Shown here: in pieces, positions 10,389 through 21,354 of the stretch | How the letters are laid out: each line of letters opens with the position of its first letter | How positions within the stretch are numbered: position 1 is the first letter of the stretch | Made by a program: the position numbers and the translations under genes | Origin: Pyrococcus yayanosii CH1 | GTDB taxonomy: Archaea; Methanobacteriota_B; Thermococci; Thermococcales; Thermococcaceae | Direction: 5' to 3' | DNA length: 64,000 nt | Assembly (NCBI RefSeq): GCF_000215995.1 | Contig: NC_015680.1 | Coordinates: 1,652,819 to 1,716,818, forward strand | The notes under the pieces: generated by a model | What the model was told of the DNA's origin: nothing | Database searches by the model: none | The model's input: only the letters and a program-made list of their open reading frames with translations

Positions 10389-10396
10389 TTTATAAG
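10389..10396 (+). promoter_or_regulatory. TATA box of the lon gene
   Basis: TTTATAAG preceded by an A-rich segment. It predicts transcription start close to 10418, after the ATG at 10416. That argues for translation from the ATG at 10431, which has GGGGTGAG immediately before it. Confidence 0.5.
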
Positions 10397-10430
10397 ACCA
10401 CCGGCTAAACGTCCCATGGCGAGGGGTGAG

Positions 10431-13400
10431 ATGGACGAGGAGAGGCTCGACCTTGGAATAGAGTTCGAGACAACCGAGGAGATTCCCGTTCCCGAGAGGC
10501 TGATAGATCAGGTTATAGGTCAGGATCACGCCGTCGAGGTCATAAAGACGGCCGCCAAACAAAGGAGGCACGTCCTTCTCATTGGAGAGCCGGGAACGGG
10601 CAAGTCCATGCTGGGCCAGGCGATGGCCGAGCTCTTGCCAACGGAGAACCTTGAAGACATCCTTGTCTTCCCGAACCCCGAAGACGAGAACATGCCTAGG
10701 ATAAAGACGGTGCCCGCCTGTCAGGGTAGGAAGATAGTTGAGGAGTACAGGAAGAGGGCGAGAGAGCAGGAAAACGTTAAATCGTACCTTCTCCTCTTCG
10801 TCTTCTTCGTCGTTGCCTTGGCCGTCCTCATGAGCCGCGGCGATCCAAACACATTACTTCTCGGCCTTTTCGTGATAATAGTTAGTATAATGGCCGTATC
10901 AAATCTCCGCTTCAAGACCCAAGTCCTCGTCCCCAAGCTTCTCGTGGACAACTGCGGTAGGAAGAAGGCCCCCTTCGTTGATGCAACTGGAGCGCACGCG
11001 GGAGCACTGCTTGGCGACGTGCGTCACGACCCGTTCCAGTGCTTTAGTGGAAACGAGAGCGTTATTATCAGGGAGAATGGAAAGACAAGGGCTGTAAAGC
11101 TCAGGGACTTCGTTGAAAATGCCCTAAAGAACCCATCGGGAGAAGGAACCGACGGAGACGTTAAAATAATCTACCACGACTTCAGGGATGAGGGCGTTGA
11201 GGTTCTAACGAGAGAGGGCTTCACAAAGCTCCTCTACGCCAACAAGAGGGTTGGAAAGCAGAGGCTGAGGAGGATAGTTAACCTTGAGAAGGACTACTGG
11301 CTCGCCCTAACGCCCGATCACAAGGTCTACACCGCCAGTGGACTTAAGGAAGTCGGGGAGCTTACAGAAAAGGATGAACTCATCAGCGTCCCCGTCACTG
11401 TTCTCGACGAGTTCGATATCGCCAGAACCTACGGCGAGGAGGACAGGCTGAGGGATTGCCTCCGCTGGAGGGAGCACCGCGAAAGGATCGGCTATGGTTA
11501 TAAGGGGGCGAAGCTCAGGTCCCTCAAGATGGCAGAGGAGCTCAGAAAGTGTGGTCTTTTACCGCTCAGGAGCGACGACGAGAGGCTTGAGAAAGTTGCC
11601 CTCCTGATGGGAGCGCTCTTCAGCGACGGGAGCATAGATAAGAACCTCAACACGCTGAGCTTCATCTCAAGCGAGAGGGAGGCCGTTGAAAGGTTTGTTG
11701 AGGCCCTCAAGGAGCTCTTTGGCGAGTTCAACTACGAAATCAAGGAGAACTGCGAGGCAAGGGGAAGGAGCGTTCTATTCAGGACGTGGGACAGAAAGAT
11801 TATAAGGTTCTTCGTGGCCCTCGGCGCTCCAGTTGGCAACAAGACGAAAGTCAAGCTTGAACTCCCGTGGTGGGTCAAGCTGAGGCCATCGCTGTTTTTG
11901 GCCTTCTTCGACGGCCTCTACAGCGGCGATGGTAGCGTTCCAAAGTTTGCTAATTATAAAGACGGCATAAAGTTCAACGGAACCCTTGAGGTGGCCCAGC
12001 TAACCGATGAACTCGACAAAAAGCTGCCGTTCTTCGAGGAACTCGCCTGGCACCTCGGTCTCTTTGGAATAAACGCCAGGGTCAGGGTTGACGGGACAAA
12101 GGGCAAGCACAAGGTCAGGCTTATCCTTTCCCAGTCGGTGGACAACGTTCTAACCTTCCTTGAGTTCGTCCGGATAAGCCTCTCCCCAGTGAAGAGGGAG
12201 AAGTTCCTCGACGAGGTTGAGAAGTACTTAAATGGGGCAGGCGATTCAAGACACTCAAACAGGCTCGACGAGCTCAGGAAGTGGCTTGAGCGCGTGAAGA
12301 AAGGCGAGAGGAGAACGTTCGTTGAGACCTGGGAAGAGGTTGAGGTAACCTACAACCTGACCACCGAGAAGGGCAACCTGCTCACCAACGGCCTCTTCGT
12401 CAAGAACTCCGGTGGATTAGGCACACCAGCCCACGAGCGTGTCGAGCCCGGCATGATTCATAGGGCTCATAAGGGCGTCCTCTTCATCGACGAGATTGCG
12501 ACGCTCAGCCTCAAGATGCAACAGAGCCTCCTCACGGCAATGCAGGAGAAGAAGTTTCCGATAACTGGCCAGAGCGAGCTTTCGAGCGGAGCCATGGTGA
12601 GGACAGAACCCGTGCCCTGCGACTTCATTCTGGTTGCGGCGGGCAATCTCGATACAATAGAGAAGATGCACCCCGCCCTGCGCTCCCGTATAAGGGGTTA
12701 TGGCTACGAAGTTTACATGAGGACGACGATGCCGGACACGATAGAGAACCGGCGCAAGCTCGTTCAGTTTGTAGCCCAAGAGGTCAGGAAGGACGGCAGG
12801 ATACCCCACTTCACCCGCGATGCAGTCGAGGAAATCGTAAGAGAAGCTCAAAAGAGGGCTGGGAGAAAGGGCCACCTGACTCTCAGACTCAGGGACCTCG
12901 GTGGAATAATTAGGGCTGCAGGTGACATAGCCGTAAGGAAGGGCAAGAAGTACGTGGATAGGGAAGATGTGCTAGAGGCCCTCAAGCTCGCGAGGCCCCT
13001 TGAGAAGCAGCTGGCTGACTGGTACATCGAGAGAAAGAAGGAGTACCAGGTTATCCTGACAGAGGGCGGCGAGGTAGGCCGCGTTAACGGCCTTGCCGTA
13101 ATAGGAGAGCAAAGCGGTATAGTCCTGCCAATCGAGGCGGCGGTTGCGCCGGCGGCGAGCAGAGAGGAAGGCAAGATAATCGCAACGGGCAAGCTCGGCG
13201 AGATAGCGAGGGAAGCAGTTCAAAACGTATCCGCGATAATCAAGCGCTACAAGGGTGAGGACATAAGTCGCTACGACATTCACGTCCAGTTCCTTCAGAC
13301 TTACGAGGGCATCGAAGGGGATTCGGCAAGCATAAGCGTCGCGACCGCCGTCATCTCAGCCCTCGAGGAAATTCCTGTGAGGCAGGATGTCGCTATGACG

Positions 13401-13670
13401 GGCTCTTTAAGCGTTCGTGGTGAGGTTCTGCCCGTAGGGGGGGTGACACCGAAGATTGAGGCCGCGATAGAGGCTGGCATAAAGACCGTCATAATCCCGA
13501 AGGCCAACGAAAAGGACGTCTTCCTGAGCCCAGATAAACGCGAGAAGATAAACATAATTGCCGTCGAGAGGATAGATGAGGTTCTCGAGGTAGCCCTCGA
13601 GGAGAGCGAGAAGAAGAGGGAGTTAATAGAGAGGATAAGGAGGAGTCTCCCGATAACGGGGAAGGGGTGA
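10431..13670 (+). CDS. lonB: ATP-dependent LonB protease, membrane-anchored, interrupted by an intein
   Basis: Archaeal membrane Lon, the main ATP-dependent protease of the inner membrane face. The precursor is 1079 residues; removing the intein (456 aa) leaves about 623, the usual family length. In the extein: Walker [12 protein letters not shown], two transmembrane helices ([16 protein letters not shown] and [15 protein letters not shown]), Walker B VLFIDEI, sensor region, and the protease domain with catalytic Ser in GDSASISVA and Lys in [12 protein letters not shown]. The intein splits the AAA+ domain between DPFQ and [10 protein letters not shown], just before Walker B, so activity requires splicing. 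The start at 10431 is chosen from the TATA position and the adjacent GGGGTGAG; ATG 10416 is the alternative. Confidence 0.95.
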   Translation: MDEERLDLGIEFETTEEIPVPERLIDQVIGQDHAVEVIKTAAKQRRHVLLIGEPGTGKSMLGQAMAELLPTENLEDILVFPNPEDENMPRIKTVPACQGRKIVEEYRKRAREQENVKSYLLLFVFFVVALAVLMSRGDPNTLLLGLFVIIVSIMAVSNLRFKTQVLVPKLLVDNCGRKKAPFVDATGAHAGALLGDVRHDPFQCFSGNESVIIRENGKTRAVKLRDFVENALKNPSGEGTDGDVKIIYHDFRDEGVEVLTREGFTKLLYANKRVGKQRLRRIVNLEKDYWLALTPDHKVYTASGLKEVGELTEKDELISVPVTVLDEFDIARTYGEEDRLRDCLRWREHRERIGYGYKGAKLRSLKMAEELRKCGLLPLRSDDERLEKVALLMGALFSDGSIDKNLNTLSFISSEREAVERFVEALKELFGEFNYEIKENCEARGRSVLFRTWDRKIIRFFVALGAPVGNKTKVKLELPWWVKLRPSLFLAFFDGLYSGDGSVPKFANYKDGIKFNGTLEVAQLTDELDKKLPFFEELAWHLGLFGINARVRVDGTKGKHKVRLILSQSVDNVLTFLEFVRISLSPVKREKFLDEVEKYLNGAGDSRHSNRLDELRKWLERVKKGERRTFVETWEEVEVTYNLTTEKGNLLTNGLFVKNSGGLGTPAHERVEPGMIHRAHKGVLFIDEIATLSLKMQQSLLTAMQEKKFPITGQSELSSGAMVRTEPVPCDFILVAAGNLDTIEKMHPALRSRIRGYGYEVYMRTTMPDTIENRRKLVQFVAQEVRKDGRIPHFTRDAVEEIVREAQKRAGRKGHLTLRLRDLGGIIRAAGDIAVRKGKKYVDREDVLEALKLARPLEKQLADWYIERKKEYQVILTEGGEVGRVNGLAVIGEQSGIVLPIEAAVAPAASREEGKIIATGKLGEIAREAVQNVSAIIKRYKGEDISRYDIHVQFLQTYEGIEGDSASISVATAVISALEEIPVRQDVAMTGSLSVRGEVLPVGGVTPKIEAAIEAGIKTVIIPKANEKDVFLSPDKREKINIIAVERIDEVLEVALEESEKKRELIERIRRSLPITGKG
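11040..12407 (+). other. Intein with LAGLIDADG homing endonuclease inside lonB
   Basis: In-frame insertion of 456 residues starting with Cys (CFSGNESVI) and ending with Asn before Ser of the downstream extein (GLFVKN/SGG). The N-terminal splicing block and the TPDHKVY block (TxxH) are intact. Two LAGLIDADG-type helices are visible ([12 protein letters not shown] and [15 protein letters not shown]) with their catalytic acidic residues, so the homing endonuclease may be active. The penultimate residue is Lys instead of the usual His. Inteins at the Lon site are known in Pyrococcus species. Confidence 0.93.
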
Positions 13671-13681
13671 GGAGGTTGCTC

Positions 13682-13963
13682 GTGGCGAGACCCTGCACAA
13701 GTATGGGAGGAATCCTTGTCCAGCTCTACTTGTGGGAAGACGTGAAAATTGACCTCAAAAAAGTGGCCCAGAAGCTTAAGGAAAGGGGCTATCAAGTTAA
13801 GACTCTCATACCGGGAATCATGTTAATAGCGGTTATTGATGGCTTCAACGTCAGCGTTTACCCGAGCGGGAAGATCATAATAAAGGATCTCAAGGACACC
13901 AAGGAGGGAGAGAGAATAGCCCGGATAATATACGAGCTTGCGGGGGTAAGGGTTGAGGATTGA
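13682..13963 (+). CDS. Conserved archaeal protein of about 93 residues, function unknown
   Basis: Small alpha/beta protein with the pattern ARPCTSMGGILVQLYLWEDV followed by KIDLKKVAQKLKERGYQ, LIPGIMLIAVIDG and VYPSGKIIIKDL. The strand-helix-strand layout and the SVYPSGKIIIKD strand resemble TBP-like or KH-like small domains, but I do not recognise a named family. I chose GTG 13682 because GAGGAGG lies six bases upstream; an upstream GTG at 13667 overlaps the lon stop codon, and ATG 13703 would remove the conserved beginning. It sits between lon and a glycosyltransferase and overlaps the latter. Confidence 0.6.
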   Translation: MARPCTSMGGILVQLYLWEDVKIDLKKVAQKLKERGYQVKTLIPGIMLIAVIDGFNVSVYPSGKIIIKDLKDTKEGERIARIIYELAGVRVED

Positions 13964-14993
13964 ACTCCTTCTAATTTTCATCATACTCTGGGATGGATAC
14001 TACTTCTTCAGCTACTTGTTCAGCCTCCTGAGGCGCTACAGAACGAAGAAGTGGATGCCCTCTGTGAGTGTCATCATACCGGCATATAACGAGGCCGAGA
14101 ACATAGAGAGAGCCGTGAGGGCCGCCCTCGAGCAGGAATACCCTGTTCTCGAGGTTATAGTTGTTGACGATGGTAGCGAGGACGACACCTTTGAGAGGGT
14201 GGCTCGCATAAACGACCCCCGCCTTAAGGTCTTCAGGAAGGAACATGAAGGAAAGGCAAAGGCCCTAAACTTTGGTATAGCAAAGGCTAGGGGGAAAATT
14301 ATCGTTACAACGGACGCCGATTCTTATATGGACCGAAAGGCCGTAGAAAAGCTCGTGGAGAGGTTCTACTCGGAGGACGTGGTTGCTGTAGGTGGCCAGA
14401 TAAGGGTCATTCCCGAGTCGTTCCTATCCCTTGCCCAAGACGTGGAGCACTTGAGGATAGCGATGTATCGTAGGGCGAGGGAACTCGAGAACCTGAGCCT
14501 TGCACCGGGCCCCCTCTCCGCCTTCAGGAGAGAGGCCCTAGAGAAGATTGGGGGGATAGTGGAGAGCACCGTTGAGGACTACGCCACAACGAAGGCACTC
14601 AAGCAGTTGGGTCACGTAGTTTATGCTCCTGAGGCCAAAGTCTTCACGAAGATGCCGACCTCCCTGAAAGCCCTCTGGACCCAGAGAACTAGGTGGTTTC
14701 TTGGAGATCTGCGGCATGTGAGCATTAAAGATCTCGCCAGACTCCTCCTTGGCGACTTCATAACTTTCTTGGATATAATCGTCCCTCTACTCCTAATCCT
14801 CGAAGGCAACTTTTCCCTGCTCGCACTCTTCTTAGTCTTTGAAATCCTGACCATACTTATCCCCCTGAGGCTCGAGGGAGGGAATATAGTTGAAGGGCTG
14901 CTCTTCCCGATTTTCCTCTGGTTCTGGGCCGTTTTCTACCTCGCCGTTCACATCTACGGCTACGTGACAACCCTCAGGAACAAAACCTTTTAA
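13953..14993 (+). CDS. Membrane glycosyltransferase, family GT2
   Basis: A 346-residue processive-type GT2 enzyme. An N-terminal transmembrane helix (LLLIFIILWDGYYFFSYLF) precedes the GT-A domain with VSVIIPAYNEAENI, VIVVDDGSEDDT, the DxD-type TTDADSYM, and the Q-x-x-R-W motif as WTQRTRWFLGD. Two or three transmembrane helices close the protein (about 265-340). This architecture matches synthases of the poly-N-acetylglucosamine/hyaluronan type that move a growing glycan across the membrane; the sugar is unknown. The TTG start has GGGGGTAAGG upstream and overlaps the previous gene by eleven bases. Confidence 0.8.
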   Translation: MRIELLLIFIILWDGYYFFSYLFSLLRRYRTKKWMPSVSVIIPAYNEAENIERAVRAALEQEYPVLEVIVVDDGSEDDTFERVARINDPRLKVFRKEHEGKAKALNFGIAKARGKIIVTTDADSYMDRKAVEKLVERFYSEDVVAVGGQIRVIPESFLSLAQDVEHLRIAMYRRARELENLSLAPGPLSAFRREALEKIGGIVESTVEDYATTKALKQLGHVVYAPEAKVFTKMPTSLKALWTQRTRWFLGDLRHVSIKDLARLLLGDFITFLDIIVPLLLILEGNFSLLALFLVFEILTILIPLRLEGGNIVEGLLFPIFLWFWAVFYLAVHIYGYVTTLRNKTF

Positions 14994-15040
14994 GTCTCGG
15001 AGCCCAATTCCAACACTGGGAGTGGTATGGAGGGATGGCT

Positions 15041-17005
15041 ATGAGATTTCGGGTGCTTAAGCTCGACGTCGGTAAGAGGGAAATCTCAACGGAAGACTTC
15101 GAGAAGGAAGACGTCTTCGGAATCATTGACTATGGAATCCACCTCCACTCAGAGGTTTACAAGAGCTACGAGGTCGAGCCCTATGACCCAAGGAACATCG
15201 TTGTGTTCGGTAAGGGACCCTTTGCCGGCTCCGCGCTCCCCGGGTCCCACAGGCTTATGTTCTTCTTCCGATCACCTCTCTACGGTGTCCTTATGCCCTC
15301 GGCGATGGGAGGGGCCGCGTACCAGTTCCAGCACGTTGGAGTGGACTTCGTGGTCGTGGAGGGGAGGGCGGAGAAGCCCACCGTCGTCGTGCTCAAGAAC
15401 GATGGTGAGAGGCTCGAGGTGAACCTTCTTCAGATGGAGCTTGATAAGGTCATCGAGATTTGGAGAGGTTACAAGGGTGAAGAAGGTGTCTATGCACTCA
15501 CCCAATACCTCCTCGACACCTTAGGAAAGGAGTTCGAGGGAATGAAATTCAGGATTGCCGTCGTGGGGCCCGCGGCCCTCAACACAAACTACGGAGCCAT
15601 ATTTTCTCAGGCGCTGAGGAACGGAAAGCGTATGGTTGGAAGCGAGGACTGGGCGGCACGCGGCGGTCCCGGTAGCGTTCTGCTAAGAGCTCATAATGTC
15701 GTTGCAATAGCCTTCGGTGGAAAGCCGAGGAAGAAGGCCTTCCCAGGGGAGGACATCGGGAGCTTCAAGACCGCCAAAGGCATAGTGGAGGGCGTCCACA
15801 AGAAGCCCTACAACGAGGTCGTGAGCGAGAAGACCGTCAAGTACAGGTTCAATCCCAAGCTTAACACGGGGGGAACCTTCGGCGGCAACTATCCGGCCGA
15901 GGGCGACCTCGTGCCCATCCTGAACTGGCAAATGCCTTACATCCCGAAGGAGGACCGCATAAGGATTCATGAAAACATAATGAAGCACTACTGGGGGCCC
16001 TTCAACGAGGAGGCCATCAAAACCAAGAATTGGACGACCTGCGGTGAGCCTTGTCCGGTCGTGTGTAAGAAGCACCGTAGGGGCCATCACGTCGAGTACG
16101 AGCCTTACGAGGCCAACGGTCCACTGAGCGGAAGCATAAGCCTAAGGGCGAGCGACATAAGCGTCCACGCCGTTGACGCCATGGGCTTTGATGCCATAGA
16201 GTTCGGAGGAACCGCCGCTTGGATCCTTGAGCTGGTCCACAGAGGCCTGCTTAAGCCCGAAGAGGTGGGTCTAAGTGGGAAGCCAGAGTTCACCAAAGAG
16301 GCCCTGCTCGAGAAGCCCGTCGAGACCAGCGAGGTGAACGCGAAGCTCGTGGCCGAGTTAGCTCACAGGGTTGCCTTCGCCGAAAACGAGATAGCTAAGA
16401 TAATCGGACTTGGCAAGAGGAAGGCCAGCAGGATACTCGATGAGAAGTTCAAGGACAGACTCGCCTACGGGGAAAGCTTCAAGGACTACGGCGTCTTTGT
16501 GCCGCTGGGAGAGGATGGTGAGATAACTCCAACGATGTACTGGGCCATAGGCAACTACATACCACTCCCGATTCAGGGTCGGTACTGGACGTTTTATCAA
16601 TTCGGCGTCTTCCTTGAGCCCGAGGAGCTGGCCCAGAAGATAGTGGCGAGCGCTATTTGGGAGTTCTGGTATGACAACGTCGGGTGGTGTAGATTCCACA
16701 GGGGATGGATGAAGCCCGTTTTGAAGGTCCTCTTCATGGAGGCATACGGCGTCAACGTGGATATGGAAGAGCACGCGAAGAAGCAGATGAGGAAGCTCAT
16801 AGAGTACGCCAAGAAGGCTGGCTACGAGCCCGTGTTCTGGGATTCCATGAGGGTCATAGACCTCGTGGCTGCCGGCGCCGAGGAGTTCGGCAATGAGGCG
16901 TGGGCCGAGCGCTTTAAGGCCGACAAGATTGGAACCGCCAAGGAATACCTGAAGAGGGTCCTCAGGACCTACAGCCAGCTACTGGGTGTTGAGTGGGAGA
17001 TTTAA
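15041..17005 (+). CDS. gor: Glyceraldehyde-3-phosphate:ferredoxin oxidoreductase (GAPOR), tungsten enzyme
   Basis: Tungstopterin enzyme that oxidises glyceraldehyde-3-phosphate directly to 3-phosphoglycerate and reduces ferredoxin in the modified Embden-Meyerhof pathway of Thermococcales. The 654-residue sequence follows P. furiosus GAPOR closely (653 aa): LKLDVGKRE at the start, GPFAGSALPGSHR, VGSEDWAARGGPGSVLLRAH, NTGGTFGGNYPAEGDLVP, the iron-sulfur cysteines CGEPCPVVC near residue 334, and QGRYWTFYQFGVFLEPEELA. The start ATG at 15041 follows GGAGGGATGG; ATG 15035 two codons earlier is too close to the ribosome site. Cofactor synthesis links it to moaB at 39463. Confidence 0.95.
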   Translation: MRFRVLKLDVGKREISTEDFEKEDVFGIIDYGIHLHSEVYKSYEVEPYDPRNIVVFGKGPFAGSALPGSHRLMFFFRSPLYGVLMPSAMGGAAYQFQHVGVDFVVVEGRAEKPTVVVLKNDGERLEVNLLQMELDKVIEIWRGYKGEEGVYALTQYLLDTLGKEFEGMKFRIAVVGPAALNTNYGAIFSQALRNGKRMVGSEDWAARGGPGSVLLRAHNVVAIAFGGKPRKKAFPGEDIGSFKTAKGIVEGVHKKPYNEVVSEKTVKYRFNPKLNTGGTFGGNYPAEGDLVPILNWQMPYIPKEDRIRIHENIMKHYWGPFNEEAIKTKNWTTCGEPCPVVCKKHRRGHHVEYEPYEANGPLSGSISLRASDISVHAVDAMGFDAIEFGGTAAWILELVHRGLLKPEEVGLSGKPEFTKEALLEKPVETSEVNAKLVAELAHRVAFAENEIAKIIGLGKRKASRILDEKFKDRLAYGESFKDYGVFVPLGEDGEITPTMYWAIGNYIPLPIQGRYWTFYQFGVFLEPEELAQKIVASAIWEFWYDNVGWCRFHRGWMKPVLKVLFMEAYGVNVDMEEHAKKQMRKLIEYAKKAGYEPVFWDSMRVIDLVAAGAEEFGNEAWAERFKADKIGTAKEYLKRVLRTYSQLLGVEWEI

Positions 17006-17018
17006 GGGGGTGTGAAGG

Positions 17019-17726
17019 GTGATTAAGGCGGTTTTCTTCGACTTCGTTGGAACCCTCCTCAGCAAGGAGTCGGAGGAAATTACGCACCTCAAGATAATGG
17101 AGGAGGTCGTGAGGAAGGCCGGTGCTAACGTATACCCCGAGGAGCTCTTTAGGGAATACGAGGCCATGACCTCGAGGGCATTCTTGCAATATGCTGGCAA
17201 GCCCTTCAGGCCCATAAGGGACATAGAGGTTGAGGTTATGAAAGAGCTCGCTGAGAGGTACAGTTTCCAGCTCCCCGGCGACTTCTGGGAGATTCACCTT
17301 CGGATGCACCAGACCTACGGAAGGCTGTACCCTGAGGCCATTGACGTCCTGAAGGAGCTGAGGGAAAAGGGTTACCACGTGGGCCTTATAACGGACTCGG
17401 ACAATGACTACCTCAGGGCCCATCTAGAGGCTCTTGGAATAGCTGGGCTCTTCGATTCCATAACGACCAGCGAAGATGCAGGTTTCTTCAAACCGCACCC
17501 GAGGATATTCGAGCTTGCACTTAAGAAGGCAGGAGTAAAGGGTGAGGAAGCCCTTTATGTCGGGGACAATCCCCTGAAGGACTGCAGAGGCGCCAGGCAG
17601 CTCGACATGCTTTCCGTGCTGCTTGACAGAACAGGAGAAAAAAGGGAGCTCTGGAAGGAGTGCGAGTTCGTCGTGAGCGACCTCAGGGAGATTCTAAAGA
17701 TATTGGAAGAGTTAAGCAGATCCTAA
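17019..17726 (+). CDS. HAD-superfamily hydrolase with a DxV variant of motif I
   Basis: A 235-residue HAD enzyme with a helical cap (about residues 15-100). Motif I is FFDFVGTLL: the nucleophile Asp8 is present but the usual second Asp (acid/base) is Val. Motif II is GLITDSDND and motif III/IV is FFKPHPRIF followed by YVGDNPLKDCRGA. The Asp-to-Val change resembles haloacid-dehalogenase-type members more than standard phosphatases, so the reaction is uncertain. The GTG start follows GGGGGTGTGAAGG and lies thirteen bases after gor, so the two may be cotranscribed; a role in clearing side products of sugar phosphates is possible but unproven. Confidence 0.75.
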   Translation: MIKAVFFDFVGTLLSKESEEITHLKIMEEVVRKAGANVYPEELFREYEAMTSRAFLQYAGKPFRPIRDIEVEVMKELAERYSFQLPGDFWEIHLRMHQTYGRLYPEAIDVLKELREKGYHVGLITDSDNDYLRAHLEALGIAGLFDSITTSEDAGFFKPHPRIFELALKKAGVKGEEALYVGDNPLKDCRGARQLDMLSVLLDRTGEKRELWKECEFVVSDLREILKILEELSRS

Positions 17727-17802
17727 CTCTCCAGGGTCGGTAACGGCAGGGCTCATCACAGCTCAGAGGTAGCGATTTTCGTCATCCTCTTTTCTTCTTC
17801 TG

Positions 17803-18366
17803 CTATCCCCTTAAAAGCCTTCTCGCCACCCAGACCCTCTGGAAGAAGGTTATCCAAGCAAGGATTACTACGAGGTAAACGCCCAGCCAAACCCTCCCAA
17901 CGAGGGCCGCAATCGTGATTATTATGAGCCTTTCTCCTCTTTCCGCTATCCCAACGGCCAGCGTCCCAGAACCGGCCAGCTCTGCTCTGCATCTCGCATA
18001 GCTTACCATATACGACCCGATTAGGGCCAGGAAAGCTATGGGCCACTCAACAAGGCCGCCGAGGGCTATACCAAAGAGTATAGCGGCGTCACTAAGCCTG
18101 TCGAGGGTAGAGTCCAGGAAACCACCAAACCGGGTAACCCTGCCCGTGAGCCTCGCGAGAGAGCCGTCGAGAGCATCGAAAAATGCTCCAATGGCAAGGA
18201 GTAAGGCAGCTACTCTCTGATCACCGCGGTAGAAGGCGTAAGCCGCGGCCAGGGAGAGTAAAAGACCCAGAACGGTGAGATGATTAGGGGAAAAGCCAAG
18301 ACGGACAAGGGGTCTTGCGGCTGCCTCAAGCCACCCTCTAATGCCCGGCCTCAGCTTGCTCAGCAT
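17803..18366 (-). CDS. CDP-alcohol phosphatidyltransferase family enzyme
   Basis: Integral membrane lipid-synthesis enzyme of 187 residues. The family signature DG-x2-AR-x8-G-x3-D-x3-D is complete in [19 protein letters not shown] with [10 protein letters not shown]. About six hydrophobic segments surround it. In archaea this family makes archaetidyl head groups; the start [14 protein letters not shown] and length fit archaetidylinositol phosphate synthase-like members, but substrate assignment is inference. The ATG at 18366 has GGAGGT eight bases upstream and overlaps the 3' end of trm56 by 29 bases, so the two are cotranscribed. Confidence 0.82.
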   Translation of the reverse strand: MLSKLRPGIRGWLEAAARPLVRLGFSPNHLTVLGLLLSLAAAYAFYRGDQRVAALLLAIGAFFDALDGSLARLTGRVTRFGGFLDSTLDRLSDAAILFGIALGGLVEWPIAFLALIGSYMVSYARCRAELAGSGTLAVGIAERGERLIIITIAALVGRVWLGVYLVVILAWITFFQRVWVARRLLRG

Positions 18367-18895
18367 CCTTTCTGACCTCCACAACTTTCTTTCCTCTTGC
18401 CTGCGGGATTATCCTGAGCCTCGCATCCTTAAATTCTTTCCTGAGACCCTTCCCCTCAAGAAGCCTGTCGAGGAAGACGGCGAGGGCCGCAACCTCGCTG
18501 TGGGGCTGGTTTCCTATGGCAACGTTGTAGTGGGCGAGCTCGTAGACTTCTCTCGGAACCTTTTCGGCACCGACGACAATCAGGAGATCCTCCCCCCTCC
18601 TGTAGGCATCCCTTATCTCCTCGATGACGTCATCGACATGGAGGCCATACATCGTTAGATGAACGACGATGCCGGACCACTCCCTTATGACTCTTCTCCA
18701 GTTTTTGTTGAACTCGAGGAAGAATGGACCTCCCCACCTCTCCACGACGTCCTCCACGCTCTCCTTGACTTTTTCGTCCGGTTCTCCCGCTATTATGACC
18801 CCATCAGCTCCAAACGCTCTGGCTGTCAGCGCCACGTGGGTGGTTATCCTCTTGTCCCTCCCGGGCCTGTGACCAAGACGGAGCACCACTATCAT
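18338..18895 (-). CDS. trm56: tRNA (cytidine(56)-2'-O)-methyltransferase aTrm56
   Basis: SPOUT-class SAM-dependent enzyme that methylates the ribose of C56 in the T-loop of archaeal tRNAs. The 185-residue protein matches Pyrococcus aTrm56: [20 protein letters not shown] at the N-terminus, [12 protein letters not shown], and the SAM-binding knot [39 protein letters not shown]. The ATG at 18895 follows CAGGTGATAGCC; the ribosome site overlaps the stop codon of the lipoprotein gene upstream, so it is coupled to that gene. Confidence 0.95.
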   Translation of the reverse strand: MIVVLRLGHRPGRDKRITTHVALTARAFGADGVIIAGEPDEKVKESVEDVVERWGGPFFLEFNKNWRRVIREWSGIVVHLTMYGLHVDDVIEEIRDAYRRGEDLLIVVGAEKVPREVYELAHYNVAIGNQPHSEVAALAVFLDRLLEGKGLRKEFKDARLRIIPQARGKKVVEVRKDAEQAEAGH

Positions 18896-18900
18896 GGCTA

Positions 18901-20490
18901 TCACCTGTAGATGCTACTGAACTTCTCCCAATAAGCCCTAAAGTCCTCCGCCCAGTCCATGTCCCCGTAGAACTTGTAAAGGGCGTCAACACTGCCCCTA
19001 AGGGTGGCAGGGTTGTGCTTTTTAAGGATAGTGGACGCCTCCTCCGGAGGTGCCGAGGCGAATAGGAAGAGTGCAAACCTCTTTTCCTCCGGAGAGAATT
19101 CGGCCACCAGTATCGTTAGCCTCGTGAAGGCCTCACGGTCAAGCCTCTCAGAGAGGACGTCAAGGAGAACATCTTCAATGTTTCCAACGTACTCCTTCGC
19201 AACATCAACATGACCATGGCCAGCCCCTTTCGGCCTCTGGGCGACCAGGGAGTATCCATTCCTCGTGATGAGCTGGTAGATCCTTGGGAACCACCTGCTG
19301 GCGATGAAATCTTCCCTCGTCCCGAAGAAGGACGTATCGAAGTCCACAACGTACCACCTTCCAGAAGCGTAGAACTCGACGAATGCCTTTCTGGTGCAGT
19401 CGAAGCCATCATAGAGGGTTACAAGTCTAGCCGGGATATTGAGGGAGCGAAGATAGGCAACCATAAGTATGTTGGCCTCCGTCGGGCTTATCGAGGACCT
19501 TTCAAGTATATCGGAGGGATTAAGAGTTGTAGTGTTTGTGTCGAGAGTGTGTTTGGTGAGAATAAGGTTAAAGAGGGCCCTGGCCGCGTCAACATCCGAC
19601 TCGGCTTCATTCACTACGGGGAGAACGACTTCTCTAAGGGCGGTCCTGTTGAACGATGAATCACTTCTATAAACCCACTCCCAGTAACCGTCCACGACCC
19701 TGTCTAGCCATATCCATTCCGAATTATTCCCGTAAGCGGTTTTCAGGACTTCACTGCTCATCTCCCAGGGCCGCCACACGCTCTTAAAGGTTGCCTCGGC
19801 AACGGCCCGCCCCGACTCGCCGGCAGTCAAATACTCCACTACAACGAGAACCCTCTCAGAAAGCGAGGCATATGGAGCCTTCAAAACATAGGTCAGGGAA
19901 ACGCTTGAATTAGTTTCTAGAAATTCCGGGAACTTGGGGGATTCTACAACTTCAAAGCGGCCTGGGATTAATTCAACGGAAGTTATCCTAGCGAGTTTTC
20001 CAAGGCCATTGACGATGGTTACTCCTACCTTGAACTCGGTCCCCCCTTGGACCTCCTTGGGAGCGTCAAGGTATATGGACAGCTCAGAGGTAATGGGCTT
20101 TCCAATAACCTTTATCCTTGTCTCATAGGTAAATCCCTTCCAGACCCTGTGAAGTTCATCCGTTATCTCGAGGTAAACTTTAAGCTGGTAGTCCCCGGGG
20201 ACTAGGGGCGCCCTCACCATCCAAACGAGCTTCTTAGCCTCCCCAACTTTCAGAACATCGGGAAAAGAAGGGCTCTTCACGACCACGAACCTCTCATCAT
20301 CTATCCAGAGGTAAACGTCTTTTATCCCTACCTTCCCGGTGTTGTTTATGGTAACGATTATGTGGAAGGTACCCCCCGGCTGAACAACACTCCTGTCGAC
20401 CTCGAACTTTACCTGGGCCGGGGGCTTTATCAGACAGCCCGAGAGCAGGACCACTGAAAGGAGGAGCAAGGGCAATACCCTGAACCTCAT
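18901..20490 (-). CDS. Lipoprotein with Ig-like repeats and a degenerate transglutaminase-like domain
   Basis: Secreted lipoprotein of 529 residues: hydrophobic N-terminus ending in the lipobox LLSG-Cys19. Two Ig/CARDB-like beta domains follow (about 25-130 and 140-235; [40 protein letters not shown]), then a transglutaminase-like fold at about 290-400. That domain keeps the structural pattern [34 protein letters not shown], but the position of the catalytic Cys reads SPTEANI and the His of the usual HxW/VE motif reads KAFVE, so the triad appears lost. It probably works as a binding module at the cell surface. ATG 20490 follows GGTGG; a TATA box (TATTTAAA) lies at about 20504-20511. Confidence 0.7.
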   Translation of the reverse strand: MRFRVLPLLLLSVVLLSGCLIKPPAQVKFEVDRSVVQPGGTFHIIVTINNTGKVGIKDVYLWIDDERFVVVKSPSFPDVLKVGEAKKLVWMVRAPLVPGDYQLKVYLEITDELHRVWKGFTYETRIKVIGKPITSELSIYLDAPKEVQGGTEFKVGVTIVNGLGKLARITSVELIPGRFEVVESPKFPEFLETNSSVSLTYVLKAPYASLSERVLVVVEYLTAGESGRAVAEATFKSVWRPWEMSSEVLKTAYGNNSEWIWLDRVVDGYWEWVYRSDSSFNRTALREVVLPVVNEAESDVDAARALFNLILTKHTLDTNTTTLNPSDILERSSISPTEANILMVAYLRSLNIPARLVTLYDGFDCTRKAFVEFYASGRWYVVDFDTSFFGTREDFIASRWFPRIYQLITRNGYSLVAQRPKGAGHGHVDVAKEYVGNIEDVLLDVLSERLDREAFTRLTILVAEFSPEEKRFALFLFASAPPEEASTILKKHNPATLRGSVDALYKFYGDMDWAEDFRAYWEKFSSIYR

Positions 20491-20522
20491 GTCCACCAAA
20501 GGTTATTTAAAACCGGGATTAA

Positions 20523-21314
<792 letters not shown>

Positions 21315-21354
21315 TAGTCCTCAAGGTTTTAAACAGTAAAACAACAAGTCTAAC

